Assembly: GCA_905612375.1 (NCBI GenBank)
Contig: CAJQRS010000050.1
Span: 1-38,260, forward strand
DNA from: an uncultured Candidatus Pelagibacter sp.
GTDB taxonomy: Bacteria > Pseudomonadota > Alphaproteobacteria > Pelagibacterales > Pelagibacteraceae
DNA: 38,260 nt
Reading direction: 5' to 3'
A program made the translations under genes and the position numbers. Shown piece by piece: positions 26,101 through 33,562 of this stretch. The first letter of the stretch is position 1, and every line of letters starts with the position of its first letter. Below the pieces are notes generated by a model. That model saw only the letters and a program-made list of their open reading frames with translations. It was not told the DNA's origin and ran no database searches.

Positions 26101-26156
26101 TTTTTAGTGCTTAAGCAAAATGCAGGGCGCACAATATGGTTCAACTGCCCGGCTTA
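26097..26156 (-). promoter_or_regulatory. SAM-V riboswitch
   Basis: Read on the minus strand, this segment has GGGCAGUUGAACC, then GUGCGCCCUGC, then UUUGCUUAAGCAC and UAAAAAGGAG. A helix GCAG/CUGC (26148-26145 with 26125-26122) and a pseudoknot GUGC/GCAC (26132-26129 with 26110-26107) can form. The CC of GAACC can meet the GG of the terminal GGAG. This agrees with the SAM-V aptamer described in marine alphaproteobacteria, including upstream of Pelagibacter bhmT. Binding of SAM is expected to tie up the purine-rich tail. I matched the consensus from memory, without a covariance search. Confidence 0.8.
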
Positions 26157-26170
26157 ATTTTATAAAAGAT

Positions 26171-26201
26171 AAAAAAAAACCACCTATCTAAAGCGGTGGT
26201 T
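26171..26201 (-). terminator. Intrinsic terminator between SAM-II and SAM-V
   Basis: On the minus strand the arms AACCACC (26201-26195) and GGUGGUU (26184-26178) form a 7-bp stem with a 10-base loop. A run of nine U follows (26179-26171), the first two of them in the stem. It stands just downstream of the SAM-II aptamer. An 8-base segment of the aptamer tail, CUAAAGCG (26216-26209), is complementary to CGCUUUAG (26195-26188) in the terminator loop and can act as a competitor. It is the only convincing intrinsic terminator I see in the window. Confidence 0.8.
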
Positions 26202-26207
26202 AAAGCG

Positions 26208-26260
26208 TCGCTTTAGCAGGATTTATAAAGCGCTCTGCAATTTAACTTAACTCAGCGCTA
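26208..26260 (-). promoter_or_regulatory. SAM-II riboswitch
   Basis: Read on the minus strand: P1 arms AGCGCU and AGCGCU (6 bp) enclose GAGUUAAGUUAAAUUGCAG. The conserved tail UUAUAAAUCCUGCUAAAG follows. This closely matches the SAM-II pseudoknot aptamer, including the UUAA and AUUGCA loop and the GCUAAA that closes it. SAM-II normally hides a ribosome site. Here no start codon follows directly; an intrinsic terminator does, so transcriptional control is likely. The gene served is bhmT, about 185 bases downstream. Confidence 0.88.
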
Positions 26261-26319
26261 TACTCTTTAAACACATTTAACAAATGAAAGATACGGTAAT
26301 TATTGTTGTAACTTAGTTG

Positions 26320-26679
26320 TTATCTAATTCTATTTTCTTCAAAATTCTTATTTAATTTAACTGAAATTGTACGTGTATTTCTTTTATTCCATTCTGAAAA
26401 AGATTTTAATATTGGCATAACCGAAAGACCAAATTCTGTAAGTGAATATTCAACATTTGGTGGCATTATTTGAATAACTTTTCTATTAACTATTCCATCA
26501 GCCTCTAACTCTTTAAGCTGTTTAGATAGCATTTGTTGTGTAATGGTTTTCAATGCTTTTTTAAACTCACCAAATCTCATTTTTTTTCTTTGTAGTAAGC
26601 CAAACAAGATCCTAATTTTCCATTTACCTCCAAGGAAGTAAACTGCTCTTTCTGCTGGACAATCTATTAAGTTTTTCAT
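26320..26679 (-). CDS. HxlR family transcriptional regulator
   Basis: Winged-helix regulator of 119 residues. It has the family opening CPAERAVYFLGGKWKIRIL, with the single conserved N-terminal cysteine C7 that senses thiol-reactive compounds in several HxlR proteins. The DNA-recognition region is RFGEFKKALKTITQQMLSKQ, then the wing DGIVNRKVI and EYSLTEFG. It is divergent from the CDGSH-DoxX-pirin-oxidoreductase run and probably controls it from the 94-base region between them. The bhmT leader lies downstream on the same strand with no terminator before SAM-II, so read-through from this gene is possible. Confidence 0.92.
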   Translation of the reverse strand: MKNLIDCPAERAVYFLGGKWKIRILFGLLQRKKMRFGEFKKALKTITQQMLSKQLKELEADGIVNRKVIQIMPPNVEYSLTEFGLSVMPILKSFSEWNKRNTRTISVKLNKNFEENRIR

Positions 26680-26713
26680 GGTATGTTTTTATAGACTAGT
26701 ATGATTATTATGC

Positions 26714-26733
26714 GTTATTGCATTATTGATAAC
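26714..26733. promoter_or_regulatory. Candidate operator in the HxlR/CDGSH intergenic region
   Basis: In the 94-base gap between the divergent starts, GTTAT (26714-26718) and ATAAC (26729-26733) form an inverted repeat with a 10-base spacer. A second short dyad, GTA-N5-TAC, lies at 26737-26747. Dimeric HxlR proteins bind dyads of similar size. The CDGSH start has an AAAGGG ribosome site (26764-26769). The dyads are short and the region is AT-rich, so this is only a candidate. Confidence 0.3.
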
Positions 26734-26773
26734 AAGGTATTATGTACAAGTCAAATAAATTGAAAGGGTAAAT

Positions 26774-27013
26774 ATGACTAAAGGAGAAAGAGCTGGCGAT
26801 AGTGCAATCGCTGTTGAAGTTGAAAAAGATAAATCTTATTACTGGTGTTCATGTGGAAAGAGTGCAAAGCAACCTTTTTGTGACGGATCACATAAAGGTA
26901 CAGAGTTTACACCACTGGCATACAAGGCTGAAGAAACTAAAAAAATGTTTTTTTGTGCTTGCAAACAAACTAACAATCCGCCATTTTGTGACGGGTCACA
27001 TAACAAAAAATAA
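26774..27013 (+). CDS. Double CDGSH iron-sulfur domain protein
   Basis: Small soluble protein of 79 residues with two CDGSH motifs, each expected to bind a 2Fe-2S cluster with three Cys and one His. The first is C25, C27, C36 and H40 (CSCGKSAKQPFCDGSH); the second is C61, C63, C72 and H76 (CACKQTNNPPFCDGSH). It is the tandem prokaryotic type without a membrane anchor. The Shine-Dalgarno AAAGGG lies 4 bases before the ATG. It is the first gene of a run with DoxX, pirin and a quinone oxidoreductase, so a redox role is likely; the precise partner is unknown. Confidence 0.92.
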   Translation: MTKGERAGDSAIAVEVEKDKSYYWCSCGKSAKQPFCDGSHKGTEFTPLAYKAEETKKMFFCACKQTNNPPFCDGSHNKK

Positions 27014-27021
27014 AGGATAGA

Positions 27022-27432
27022 ATGCAAAATTTAAATAATAAAGTTAATAATTTTTTTTCAAATATAGATGCATTAGCCTCTTTATTTTTTAGATTTGGAA
27101 TAGGAATAGCTTTTATAATTCATGGTCTAGGTAAATTTCCTTTACCTCCTCAAGGGTTAATTGAATATTTTAACTTATCACCTGCTCTAGCATCTTTAGT
27201 TGCTTTATCAGAATTATCAGCAGGGTTAATATTGATCATTGGTGGCTTTATTAAAAATCCTTTTGGCAACTTGCTAACAAGGCTAGCAGGATTAATGATT
27301 TTTATTATGATGATTAACATATTTGCTATTGCACACCCAGACTGGTTCATCACAACAAAACTATTTACTAGTGAGCAAATATTTCTTTTAATTGGTGGAG
27401 TTTATTTTTTAATTAAAGGTAATCGAACATAA
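27022..27432 (+). CDS. DoxX family membrane protein
   Basis: Four-helix membrane protein of 136 residues. The DoxX pattern is visible: LFFRFGIGIAFIIHGLGKFP in the first helix, a second region ALVALSELSAGLILIIGGF-like (key points ELSAGLILIIGG), and a last helix EQIFLLIGGVYFLIKG. DoxX proteins form oxidoreductase complexes in some bacteria and are often next to pirin or quinone-linked genes, as here. It starts 8 bases after the CDGSH gene and ends 2 bases before the pirin ATG. The exact reaction is not known. Confidence 0.87.
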   Translation: MQNLNNKVNNFFSNIDALASLFFRFGIGIAFIIHGLGKFPLPPQGLIEYFNLSPALASLVALSELSAGLILIIGGFIKNPFGNLLTRLAGLMIFIMMINIFAIAHPDWFITTKLFTSEQIFLLIGGVYFLIKGNRT

Positions 27433-27434
27433 AT

Positions 27435-28274
27435 ATGAGTCAAATCGAAGTAGAAAAAATAATAGAACCCGTTGCAGCATCAGATGGGGCCGGAGTTAAA
27501 CTAAAGAGAAGTATCGGTACTCATCTTATTGATTATCATGATCCTTTTTTAATGTTGGATGAGTTTGGCTCTGAAAATAAAGATGATTACATTGGTGGCT
27601 TCCCTCCCCACCCTCACAGAGGAATTGAAACAGTTACTTACATGTTAAGTGGTGAGTTTGAGCATGAAGATAGTACTGGAGCTAAAGGTAGAATGTCTTC
27701 AGGGGATGTTCAGTGGATGAAAACTGGTGGTGGAATAATTCATTCAGAAATGCCTGCAATGACAGAAGGTAAACTTCATGGATTTCAATTGTGGGTAAAT
27801 ATGCCTTCTAAATTAAAAATGAACAAACCTGAATACATTTATATTGATGCTGATAAAATGAGTACTCATAAAGATGATGATAAAATAGTTAAAATAATTG
27901 CAGGAAAATTTGAAGATGTAGAGGGACCCGTTAAAGGTCATAATGTTGAACCTGTTTACTTTGATGTAGAGATTGAAGAAGGTAAAGAATTTAATTTTGA
28001 TCTTCCTTCAACACATAATTCTTTAATTTACTTAATTGATGGAGAAATTAAGGTTGGAGATCAAAAGCATGCCCAAGCTAAAAACTCTACTTTAATTATT
28101 TTAACTAGAGGTGAAAAATTGAAAGTTTCTAGCTTAACTAAAGCTAAGTTTTTATTGATATCTGGTAAACCGATTGGTGAACCTATTGCCAGAGGTGGCC
28201 CATTTGTGATGAATACTAAAGCTGAAATCTTGCAAGCGGTACAAGACTATCATAATGGTACATTTGTAAAATAA
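27435..28274 (+). CDS. Pirin family protein (bicupin)
   Basis: Bicupin of 279 residues. The pirin metal site is complete in the N-terminal cupin: H59 and H61 (PPHPHRGIETVTYM), H103 and E105 (IIHSEMP). The C-terminal cupin has the usual ending KPIGEPIARGGPFVMN. Some bacterial pirins act as quercetinases or bind metabolic enzymes; the role here is not fixed by sequence. Its stop shares bases with the ATG of the next gene (TAATG-type overlap), so coupling with the oxidoreductase is likely. Confidence 0.93.
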   Translation: MSQIEVEKIIEPVAASDGAGVKLKRSIGTHLIDYHDPFLMLDEFGSENKDDYIGGFPPHPHRGIETVTYMLSGEFEHEDSTGAKGRMSSGDVQWMKTGGGIIHSEMPAMTEGKLHGFQLWVNMPSKLKMNKPEYIYIDADKMSTHKDDDKIVKIIAGKFEDVEGPVKGHNVEPVYFDVEIEEGKEFNFDLPSTHNSLIYLIDGEIKVGDQKHAQAKNSTLIILTRGEKLKVSSLTKAKFLLISGKPIGEPIARGGPFVMNTKAEILQAVQDYHNGTFVK

Positions 28275-29248
28275 TGAAAAAAATTGAAATAGAAAAATTT
28301 GGTGGTCCTGAGGTTTTAGTAACTAAAGATGTTGAAATCGGCAAACCAAGTGCAAAAGAAGTTCTTATAAAAAATTTATCAATTGGTCTTAACTATATTG
28401 ATGTTTATCACCGAACAGGCTTGTACCCTATTCCTCTACCAAGTGGAGTTGGTTTAGAAGCATGTGGGATAATTGAAGAAATAGGTTCTGAAGTAGATTT
28501 ATTCAAAGTTGGTGACAGGGTGGCTCACTCTTCAATGCCAATTGGTAGTTATTCTGAAAAACAATTATTTCCACAAGAAAAATTAGTTTTGGTTCCAGAG
28601 GGAATTTCAGATGAAATTGCATCTTGTATTATGCTTAAAGGAATTACTGCTGAATATTTATTGCACAGAGCCTACCCAATTAGAAAAGGTGATAAAGTTT
28701 TATACCATGCAGCAGCTGGTGGTGTGGGTCAAATTTTATGTCAGTGGGCTAATGCATTGGGCGCTGAAGTTATTGGAACGGTTGGCTCTAAAGAAAAAGA
28801 AGCTATTGCTAAAAAAAATGGCTGTCATCATGTAATAAATTATACTGATACAAACTTTGTTGAAGAAGTAGAAAAAATTGTAGGAAAAAATGGAGTTGAT
28901 GTCGTCTATGATGGTGTTGGTATAAAAACATTTGATGGATCAATTGAGACGTTAAAAGTCAGAGGCATGATGGTAGCTTTTGGTAATGCATCAGGATATG
29001 TTGATACTATAGATGTTAAGAAACATATTAATGCAAAAGGTTTATTTTTTACTCGTCCATCAATTGCACATTATACAATGACAAGAGAAGAATTGGTTGA
29101 ATCTGCAAAAAAAGTTTTTGATGCTGTATTATCTAGAAAATTTAAAGTTGAAATTTTTAAAAAATATTCTCTTAGTGATGCTAAGAAAGCTCATGAAGAA
29201 TTAGAGGCAAGATTATTAACTGGTCCTGCTGTAATTATTCCTAATTAA
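28274..29248 (+). CDS. qor: NADPH:quinone oxidoreductase (zinc-free MDR family)
   Basis: Medium-chain dehydrogenase/reductase of 324 residues. The start MKKIEIEKFGGPEVL is typical of the quinone oxidoreductase branch. The nucleotide-binding motif is HAAAGGVGQILCQWANALG, followed by a basic site for NADPH (GSKEKE). Later motifs are VYDGVG and the C-terminal LLTGPAVI. The catalytic and structural zinc cysteines of alcohol dehydrogenases are absent, as expected for Qor. It is the last gene of the HxlR-linked run and overlaps the convergent DUF2721 gene by 4 bases. Confidence 0.93.
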   Translation: MKKIEIEKFGGPEVLVTKDVEIGKPSAKEVLIKNLSIGLNYIDVYHRTGLYPIPLPSGVGLEACGIIEEIGSEVDLFKVGDRVAHSSMPIGSYSEKQLFPQEKLVLVPEGISDEIASCIMLKGITAEYLLHRAYPIRKGDKVLYHAAAGGVGQILCQWANALGAEVIGTVGSKEKEAIAKKNGCHHVINYTDTNFVEEVEKIVGKNGVDVVYDGVGIKTFDGSIETLKVRGMMVAFGNASGYVDTIDVKKHINAKGLFFTRPSIAHYTMTREELVESAKKVFDAVLSRKFKVEIFKKYSLSDAKKAHEELEARLLTGPAVIIPN

Positions 29249-29649
29249 TATAAATCAACATCCATATCGGACATATGCAGTTTTAATGCATTTGTTGATA
29301 CGTGAATTTCTCTCAAAAAAACAATGATAGAAATCATCATTGAAAGACAACAAGAACCAAAAATTATTCTTGCAACAAAAATTTCATTCAAGTAAAGAGC
29401 AAAAACAGTCAATAAATTAAACAACAAACCAAAAGCTGCAAACATGATTGTCCATTTCAATAAAACGATTCTTCCACTTAAATTTATAAACTGCTTTTTC
29501 CATTCAGGTGGAATATGATTTTCATATACATGTTCATCATGAAGTTGACGAATAAGCTTACTCAGTGAATGAAATCTATTACTATAGATATTCATTAATA
29601 GAGGTATTGCTGGAAACATTAATGCTGTAACAGTGTAATCTATATTCAT
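29245..29649 (-). CDS. DUF2721 family membrane protein
   Basis: Membrane protein of 134 residues with a short N-terminal hydrophobic stretch containing ALMFPAIPLLMNIYSNRF. A hydrophilic segment with LIRQLHDEH follows, then two long C-terminal helices. The FPAIPLL..Y.NRF and LIRQLH points match DUF2721, a family of unknown function. It is divergent from ubiA (52 bases between starts) and convergent with qor. Nothing in the sequence suggests a cofactor site. Confidence 0.75.
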   Translation of the reverse strand: MNIDYTVTALMFPAIPLLMNIYSNRFHSLSKLIRQLHDEHVYENHIPPEWKKQFINLSGRIVLLKWTIMFAAFGLLFNLLTVFALYLNEIFVARIIFGSCCLSMMISIIVFLREIHVSTNALKLHMSDMDVDLY

Positions 29650-29701
29650 ACGAATCAGTTTGATTATGAAACTAGCTTTTGTTATTTACAAGTGAATTAT
29701 T

Positions 29702-30565
29702 ATGAAACAATTAAGCCTTTTTATTGAATTAACAAGATTAAAAAAGCCAATTGGTTTTATGCTTTTATTTTGGCCTTGTGCATGGGGATTAACGCTTGCA
29801 TATGATTTTTCAAACAATCTTAATAACTACTTTTTTTATTTAACTTTATTTTTTTTGGGCGCAGTTTTAATGCGCTCTGCAGGATGTATTGTAAATGACA
29901 TGCTAGATAAGGAATTTGATAAAAAAGTTTTCAGAACAAAAAATAGACCTATAGCATCTGGAAAGGTATCTATAAAACTTGGTTTTACATACACAATTTT
30001 CTTATGTCTCATGGCCCTCCTAGTTTTATTAAATTTTAATACTTTTACAATTATATTGGCATTAGGATCCATGCCTTTAGCATTTAGTTATCCGTTAATG
30101 AAAAGATATACATATTGGCCACAGTTATTCCTTGGTATTACTTTTAATTATGGTTTAATTCTTGGGTGGGTTTCCACTGCAAATCAAATAGAATTAGTAC
30201 CTATAATACTTTATATAGGAGCCATATTTTGGACACTAGGTTTCGACACAATATATGGCTATCAAGATATAAAGGATGATGAAATTATAGGAGTTAAATC
30301 AACATCAATAAAGTTTAAAAAAAATCCAAAATTATTTTTAATAATATGTTACTCAATCTTCATAATATCTATAATTATAATAAGTTTTATTATGAAATTT
30401 AACTCAACGTTCTATCTTTTTCTAATCATTCCAATTTTACATTTATTTTTATACCAAATTTATAATTTTGAATTTAAAGATCCAAAAAACAGTCTGAAAA
30501 CTTTTAAAACCAACAATCTACTTGGTGCAATTATTCTATTTAATATTTTGATTGGAAAGACTTAA
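29702..30565 (+). CDS. ubiA: 4-hydroxybenzoate polyprenyltransferase
   Basis: Membrane prenyltransferase of 287 residues in ubiquinone synthesis. Both aspartate motifs are present: NDMLDKEFDKKVFRTKNRP (from about residue 65) and DTIYGYQDIKDDEIIGVKS (from about residue 181). About eight hydrophobic helices are seen. The N-terminal RLKKPIGFMLLFWPCAWGL is typical of UbiA rather than of ctaB-type heme O synthase, which is found separately at 12316. It ends 7 bases before the msbA-like gene and may head that run. Confidence 0.93.
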   Translation: MKQLSLFIELTRLKKPIGFMLLFWPCAWGLTLAYDFSNNLNNYFFYLTLFFLGAVLMRSAGCIVNDMLDKEFDKKVFRTKNRPIASGKVSIKLGFTYTIFLCLMALLVLLNFNTFTIILALGSMPLAFSYPLMKRYTYWPQLFLGITFNYGLILGWVSTANQIELVPIILYIGAIFWTLGFDTIYGYQDIKDDEIIGVKSTSIKFKKNPKLFLIICYSIFIISIIIISFIMKFNSTFYLFLIIPILHLFLYQIYNFEFKDPKNSLKTFKTNNLLGAIILFNILIGKT

Positions 30566-30572
30566 GGTATTA

Positions 30573-32315
30573 ATGAAAAAAATAGATATTTTAAAAAGAC
30601 TTTATTTTGAATATACAAAAAAACACATAAAAAAAATAATATTATCTTTGTTTTTTGCCCTATTGGTTGCCGGTAGTACCTCATTAATTGCCTATCTTTT
30701 AGATCCTGCAATTGAAAAAATATTTATTGAAAAAGATCAAACATTAATACTCATTATTCCAATCTTTATTGTTATTGCTTTTGCCACAAAAGGTTTGTCT
30801 TTATATTTTGCAAAAGTTTTAATGATAGGAGTTTCAGAGGAGGTAAGAAAAGATTTACAGTGCGCTATGTTAGGAAACCTAATATCTGCTGATACAGCAT
30901 TGATAGATGGCAAGCATACTGGAAAATTTATATCAGTTTTAACTAATGATGTTGCTCATATAATAAATTTAATTAGTACTGCAGTTCTTAATGCGTTTAA
31001 AGATAGTTTAACCCTAATAGGTCTTCTCACAGTTATGTTTTTTCAAAACTGGCAACTTTCTTTAATAGCAATTATAATGATTCCTTTGGCTTCCCTTGCT
31101 GCTAAATCACTGGGAAAAAGAATAGGAAAGGTTTCAACTGAACAAATGCTAAAAGCAGGTTTACTTAATACGTATCTAATAGAATTATTTAAAAATCATA
31201 AACTAATCAAAATATTTCAACAAGAAAAACATGAAAATGAAAGAGCTGACAAATTTATAAATGACGTAAAAGAAAAATCTAAAAAAATTGCAACTATATA
31301 TGTTAGGTCCTCACCAATAATGGAAACTCTAACTGGAATTATGATTGCAGTATTAATTTTTTATTCTGGAAAACTTGTTTTGAGAAATGAGATAGATGTA
31401 AATAATTTTTTTTCTTTTCTTGCGGCAATGATGTTGGCATATCAGCCTGTAAGATCACTAGCCACTTTGAATATCACAATTAGTCAAGGTTTATCAGCTG
31501 CTACCCGAATATTGCCAATTATTGATGAAAAATCAAAACTAATTGAAAATGAAGATGATGTTGAAATTAAAATCAACAAAGGAAACATAGAATTCAAAAA
31601 TGTTTTTTTTAAATACGATCAAGAAAGAACAAAAAATACTTTAAATTCTGTTAGTTTAAAGATATTAGGTGGTAAAATGACCTCCATTGTTGGTCATAGT
31701 GGTGCTGGAAAATCTACAATATTAAATTTGATCCCCAGATTTTATGATATTAATTCGGGCGATATAGAGATTGATAGTCAATCAATATATAAATCTAGCA
31801 TAAACTCTTTGAGACAAAATATTTCGCTAGTAAGTCAAGACACAACTTTATTTGATGACACTATTCGGAATAATATCGCCTACGCAAATTTAAATGCGAC
31901 CCAGAATGAAATAGAAGAAGCAGCTAAGCATTCTTATGCAAGTGAATTTATAGAAAAACTTCCTAATCAATATGAAACAATTATTGGTGAAAATGGAACA
32001 AGATTATCCGGAGGTGAAAAACAAAGGTTATCTATAGCCCGTGCAATACTCAAGAAAAGTAAAATCATTCTTCTTGATGAGGCAACTTCTTCACTTGATG
32101 CCGATACTGAGAATAAAATTCAAGAGGCTATAAATTTTTTGACTAAAGATAGAACTACAATTGTCATAGCCCATAGATTATCAACAATTCTTAATTCAGA
32201 TAAAATTTATGTTATAGATTCTGGAAAAGTCGCCAGTGAAGGAACTCACGATGAACTATTGATAAATTCATCAGTTTATAAGAGCTTCTACGAAAAACAA
32301 ATTAGAAAAGTTTAA
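30573..32315 (+). CDS. msbA: MsbA-like lipid A/phospholipid ABC exporter
   Basis: Half-size ABC exporter of 580 residues: six membrane helices, then a nucleotide-binding domain with Walker A GHSGAGKST (from residue 374), signature LSGGEKQRLSIARA (from 478), Walker B IILLDEATSSLD (D502) and H-loop H534. It should flip core lipid A across the inner membrane. The assignment to MsbA rather than another exporter rests mainly on the waaA, lpxK and acyltransferase genes directly downstream. I chose ATG 30573, which has AAGG upstream; a TTG at 30552 would overlap ubiA. Its stop overlaps the waaA start by one base. Confidence 0.9.
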   Translation: MKKIDILKRLYFEYTKKHIKKIILSLFFALLVAGSTSLIAYLLDPAIEKIFIEKDQTLILIIPIFIVIAFATKGLSLYFAKVLMIGVSEEVRKDLQCAMLGNLISADTALIDGKHTGKFISVLTNDVAHIINLISTAVLNAFKDSLTLIGLLTVMFFQNWQLSLIAIIMIPLASLAAKSLGKRIGKVSTEQMLKAGLLNTYLIELFKNHKLIKIFQQEKHENERADKFINDVKEKSKKIATIYVRSSPIMETLTGIMIAVLIFYSGKLVLRNEIDVNNFFSFLAAMMLAYQPVRSLATLNITISQGLSAATRILPIIDEKSKLIENEDDVEIKINKGNIEFKNVFFKYDQERTKNTLNSVSLKILGGKMTSIVGHSGAGKSTILNLIPRFYDINSGDIEIDSQSIYKSSINSLRQNISLVSQDTTLFDDTIRNNIAYANLNATQNEIEEAAKHSYASEFIEKLPNQYETIIGENGTRLSGGEKQRLSIARAILKKSKIILLDEATSSLDADTENKIQEAINFLTKDRTTIVIAHRLSTILNSDKIYVIDSGKVASEGTHDELLINSSVYKSFYEKQIRKV

Positions 32316-33562
32316 TGTTTGTTCTATACGGGCTATTAGCTAATTTGATTTTAATTCTTTCTCCAATAATTATTTTTATAAGGTTACTAAAAGGTAAGGA
32401 AGATTTAAACAGATTTAAAGAAAAGTTTGCTTTTTATAAAAGAAAAAAAGTTAGTGGAAAATTGATTTGGTTTCATGGTGCAAGTGTTGGTGAAATGCTC
32501 AGTGTAATTCCCTTAATTGAAAAATTAGAGAAAGATAAAAAAGTAAAACAAATTTTAATAACGTCAAACACAATCAGTTCATCCAATATATTATCCAATT
32601 TAAAGCTAAAAAAAACAATTCATCAATTCTTTCCAATCGATACTAATTATCACAGTCAAAAATTTATAAATTACTGGAAACCATCAGTTGCAATTTTTAT
32701 AGACTCTGAAATATGGCCCAATATGATTGTAAATATTAAGAAAAAATCCATCCCATTAATACTTCTAAACGCAAGAATTACCGATAAATCTTTTAGAAAA
32801 TGGAAAATATTCTCCTCAAGTACAAAAAATCTTTTCAAAAAATTTGACCTATGCTTGTCCTCAAGTTTAAAAACTAAAAAATATCTTAAATTATTAGGTG
32901 CTAAAAAAATAAAATTTATAGGCAATCTAAAATTTTCAGAAAGTGAAAAAAATGTCAACTCTTTAAGTAATAAGTTAAAAAAAAAGTTTTTATCTAGAAA
33001 AATATGGTGTGCATCAAGCACTCATGGTATTGAAGAAAAAATTTGTGCAACTACTCATAAGAGACTTAAAAATAAATATAAAAATTTATTAACAATAATA
33101 ATACCCAGACATATCAATAGGACGAAGAAAATTATAAATATAATAAAAAAGTTAGACTTAAAAATTCATCTTCATGATTCAAAAAAAGAAATGGATAATA
33201 AGACAGACATATACTTAGTAAACTCATTTGGCCAAACAAAGTCATTCTTCAAAATGTGCAAAATAGTTTTCTTGGGAGGGTCAATGATTAAACACGGCGG
33301 TCAAAATCCTCTTGAAGCAGCTAGATATGGTTGTAAAATTTTACATGGTACTTATATTTGGAATTTTGATGAAATATATGCACTACTAAAAAAATATAAA
33401 ATGTCCAATAAAGTTATGAATTCAAATCAATTGACCCATAAAGTGGACGAAATGTTTAACAATAAAAATAATTCTAAAAATTTAGAATTAAAAATTAGAA
33501 ACCTGGGGGGTATAATTTTAAATTCTACCTTAAAAGAAATAAATTTTTATATTAATAGATAA
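32315..33562 (+). CDS. waaA: 3-deoxy-D-manno-octulosonic acid transferase
   Basis: Glycosyltransferase family 30 enzyme of 415 residues that adds Kdo to lipid IVA at the inner membrane. It has an N-terminal membrane anchor (about residues 4-24), then the family motif WFHGASVGEM with the catalytic-base glutamate E60, and IDSEIWPNM. In the C-terminal donor site is FLGGSMIKHGGQNPLEAARY, the GT-B nucleotide-sugar motif. It is very lysine-rich, as are its neighbours, reflecting A-rich codons. It overlaps msbA and lpxK by one base on each side. Confidence 0.94.
   Translation: MFVLYGLLANLILILSPIIIFIRLLKGKEDLNRFKEKFAFYKRKKVSGKLIWFHGASVGEMLSVIPLIEKLEKDKKVKQILITSNTISSSNILSNLKLKKTIHQFFPIDTNYHSQKFINYWKPSVAIFIDSEIWPNMIVNIKKKSIPLILLNARITDKSFRKWKIFSSSTKNLFKKFDLCLSSSLKTKKYLKLLGAKKIKFIGNLKFSESEKNVNSLSNKLKKKFLSRKIWCASSTHGIEEKICATTHKRLKNKYKNLLTIIIPRHINRTKKIINIIKKLDLKIHLHDSKKEMDNKTDIYLVNSFGQTKSFFKMCKIVFLGGSMIKHGGQNPLEAARYGCKILHGTYIWNFDEIYALLKKYKMSNKVMNSNQLTHKVDEMFNNKNNSKNLELKIRNLGGIILNSTLKEINFYINR

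Noticed and set aside
26261-26319. Own promoter for bhmT just upstream of SAM-II
   Set aside because: TTGTTA and TATAGC hexamers are only 15 bases apart and would start transcription inside the SAM-II P1 helix; read-through from the HxlR gene or another promoter is equally possible.
26839-27027. Minus-strand frame antisense to the CDGSH gene
   Set aside because: It contains mirror repeats (CDPSQ) produced by the duplicated CDGSH motifs; not an independent gene.
30552-30572. TTG start for msbA inside ubiA
   Set aside because: ATG 30573 has AAGG upstream and avoids overlap with ubiA.
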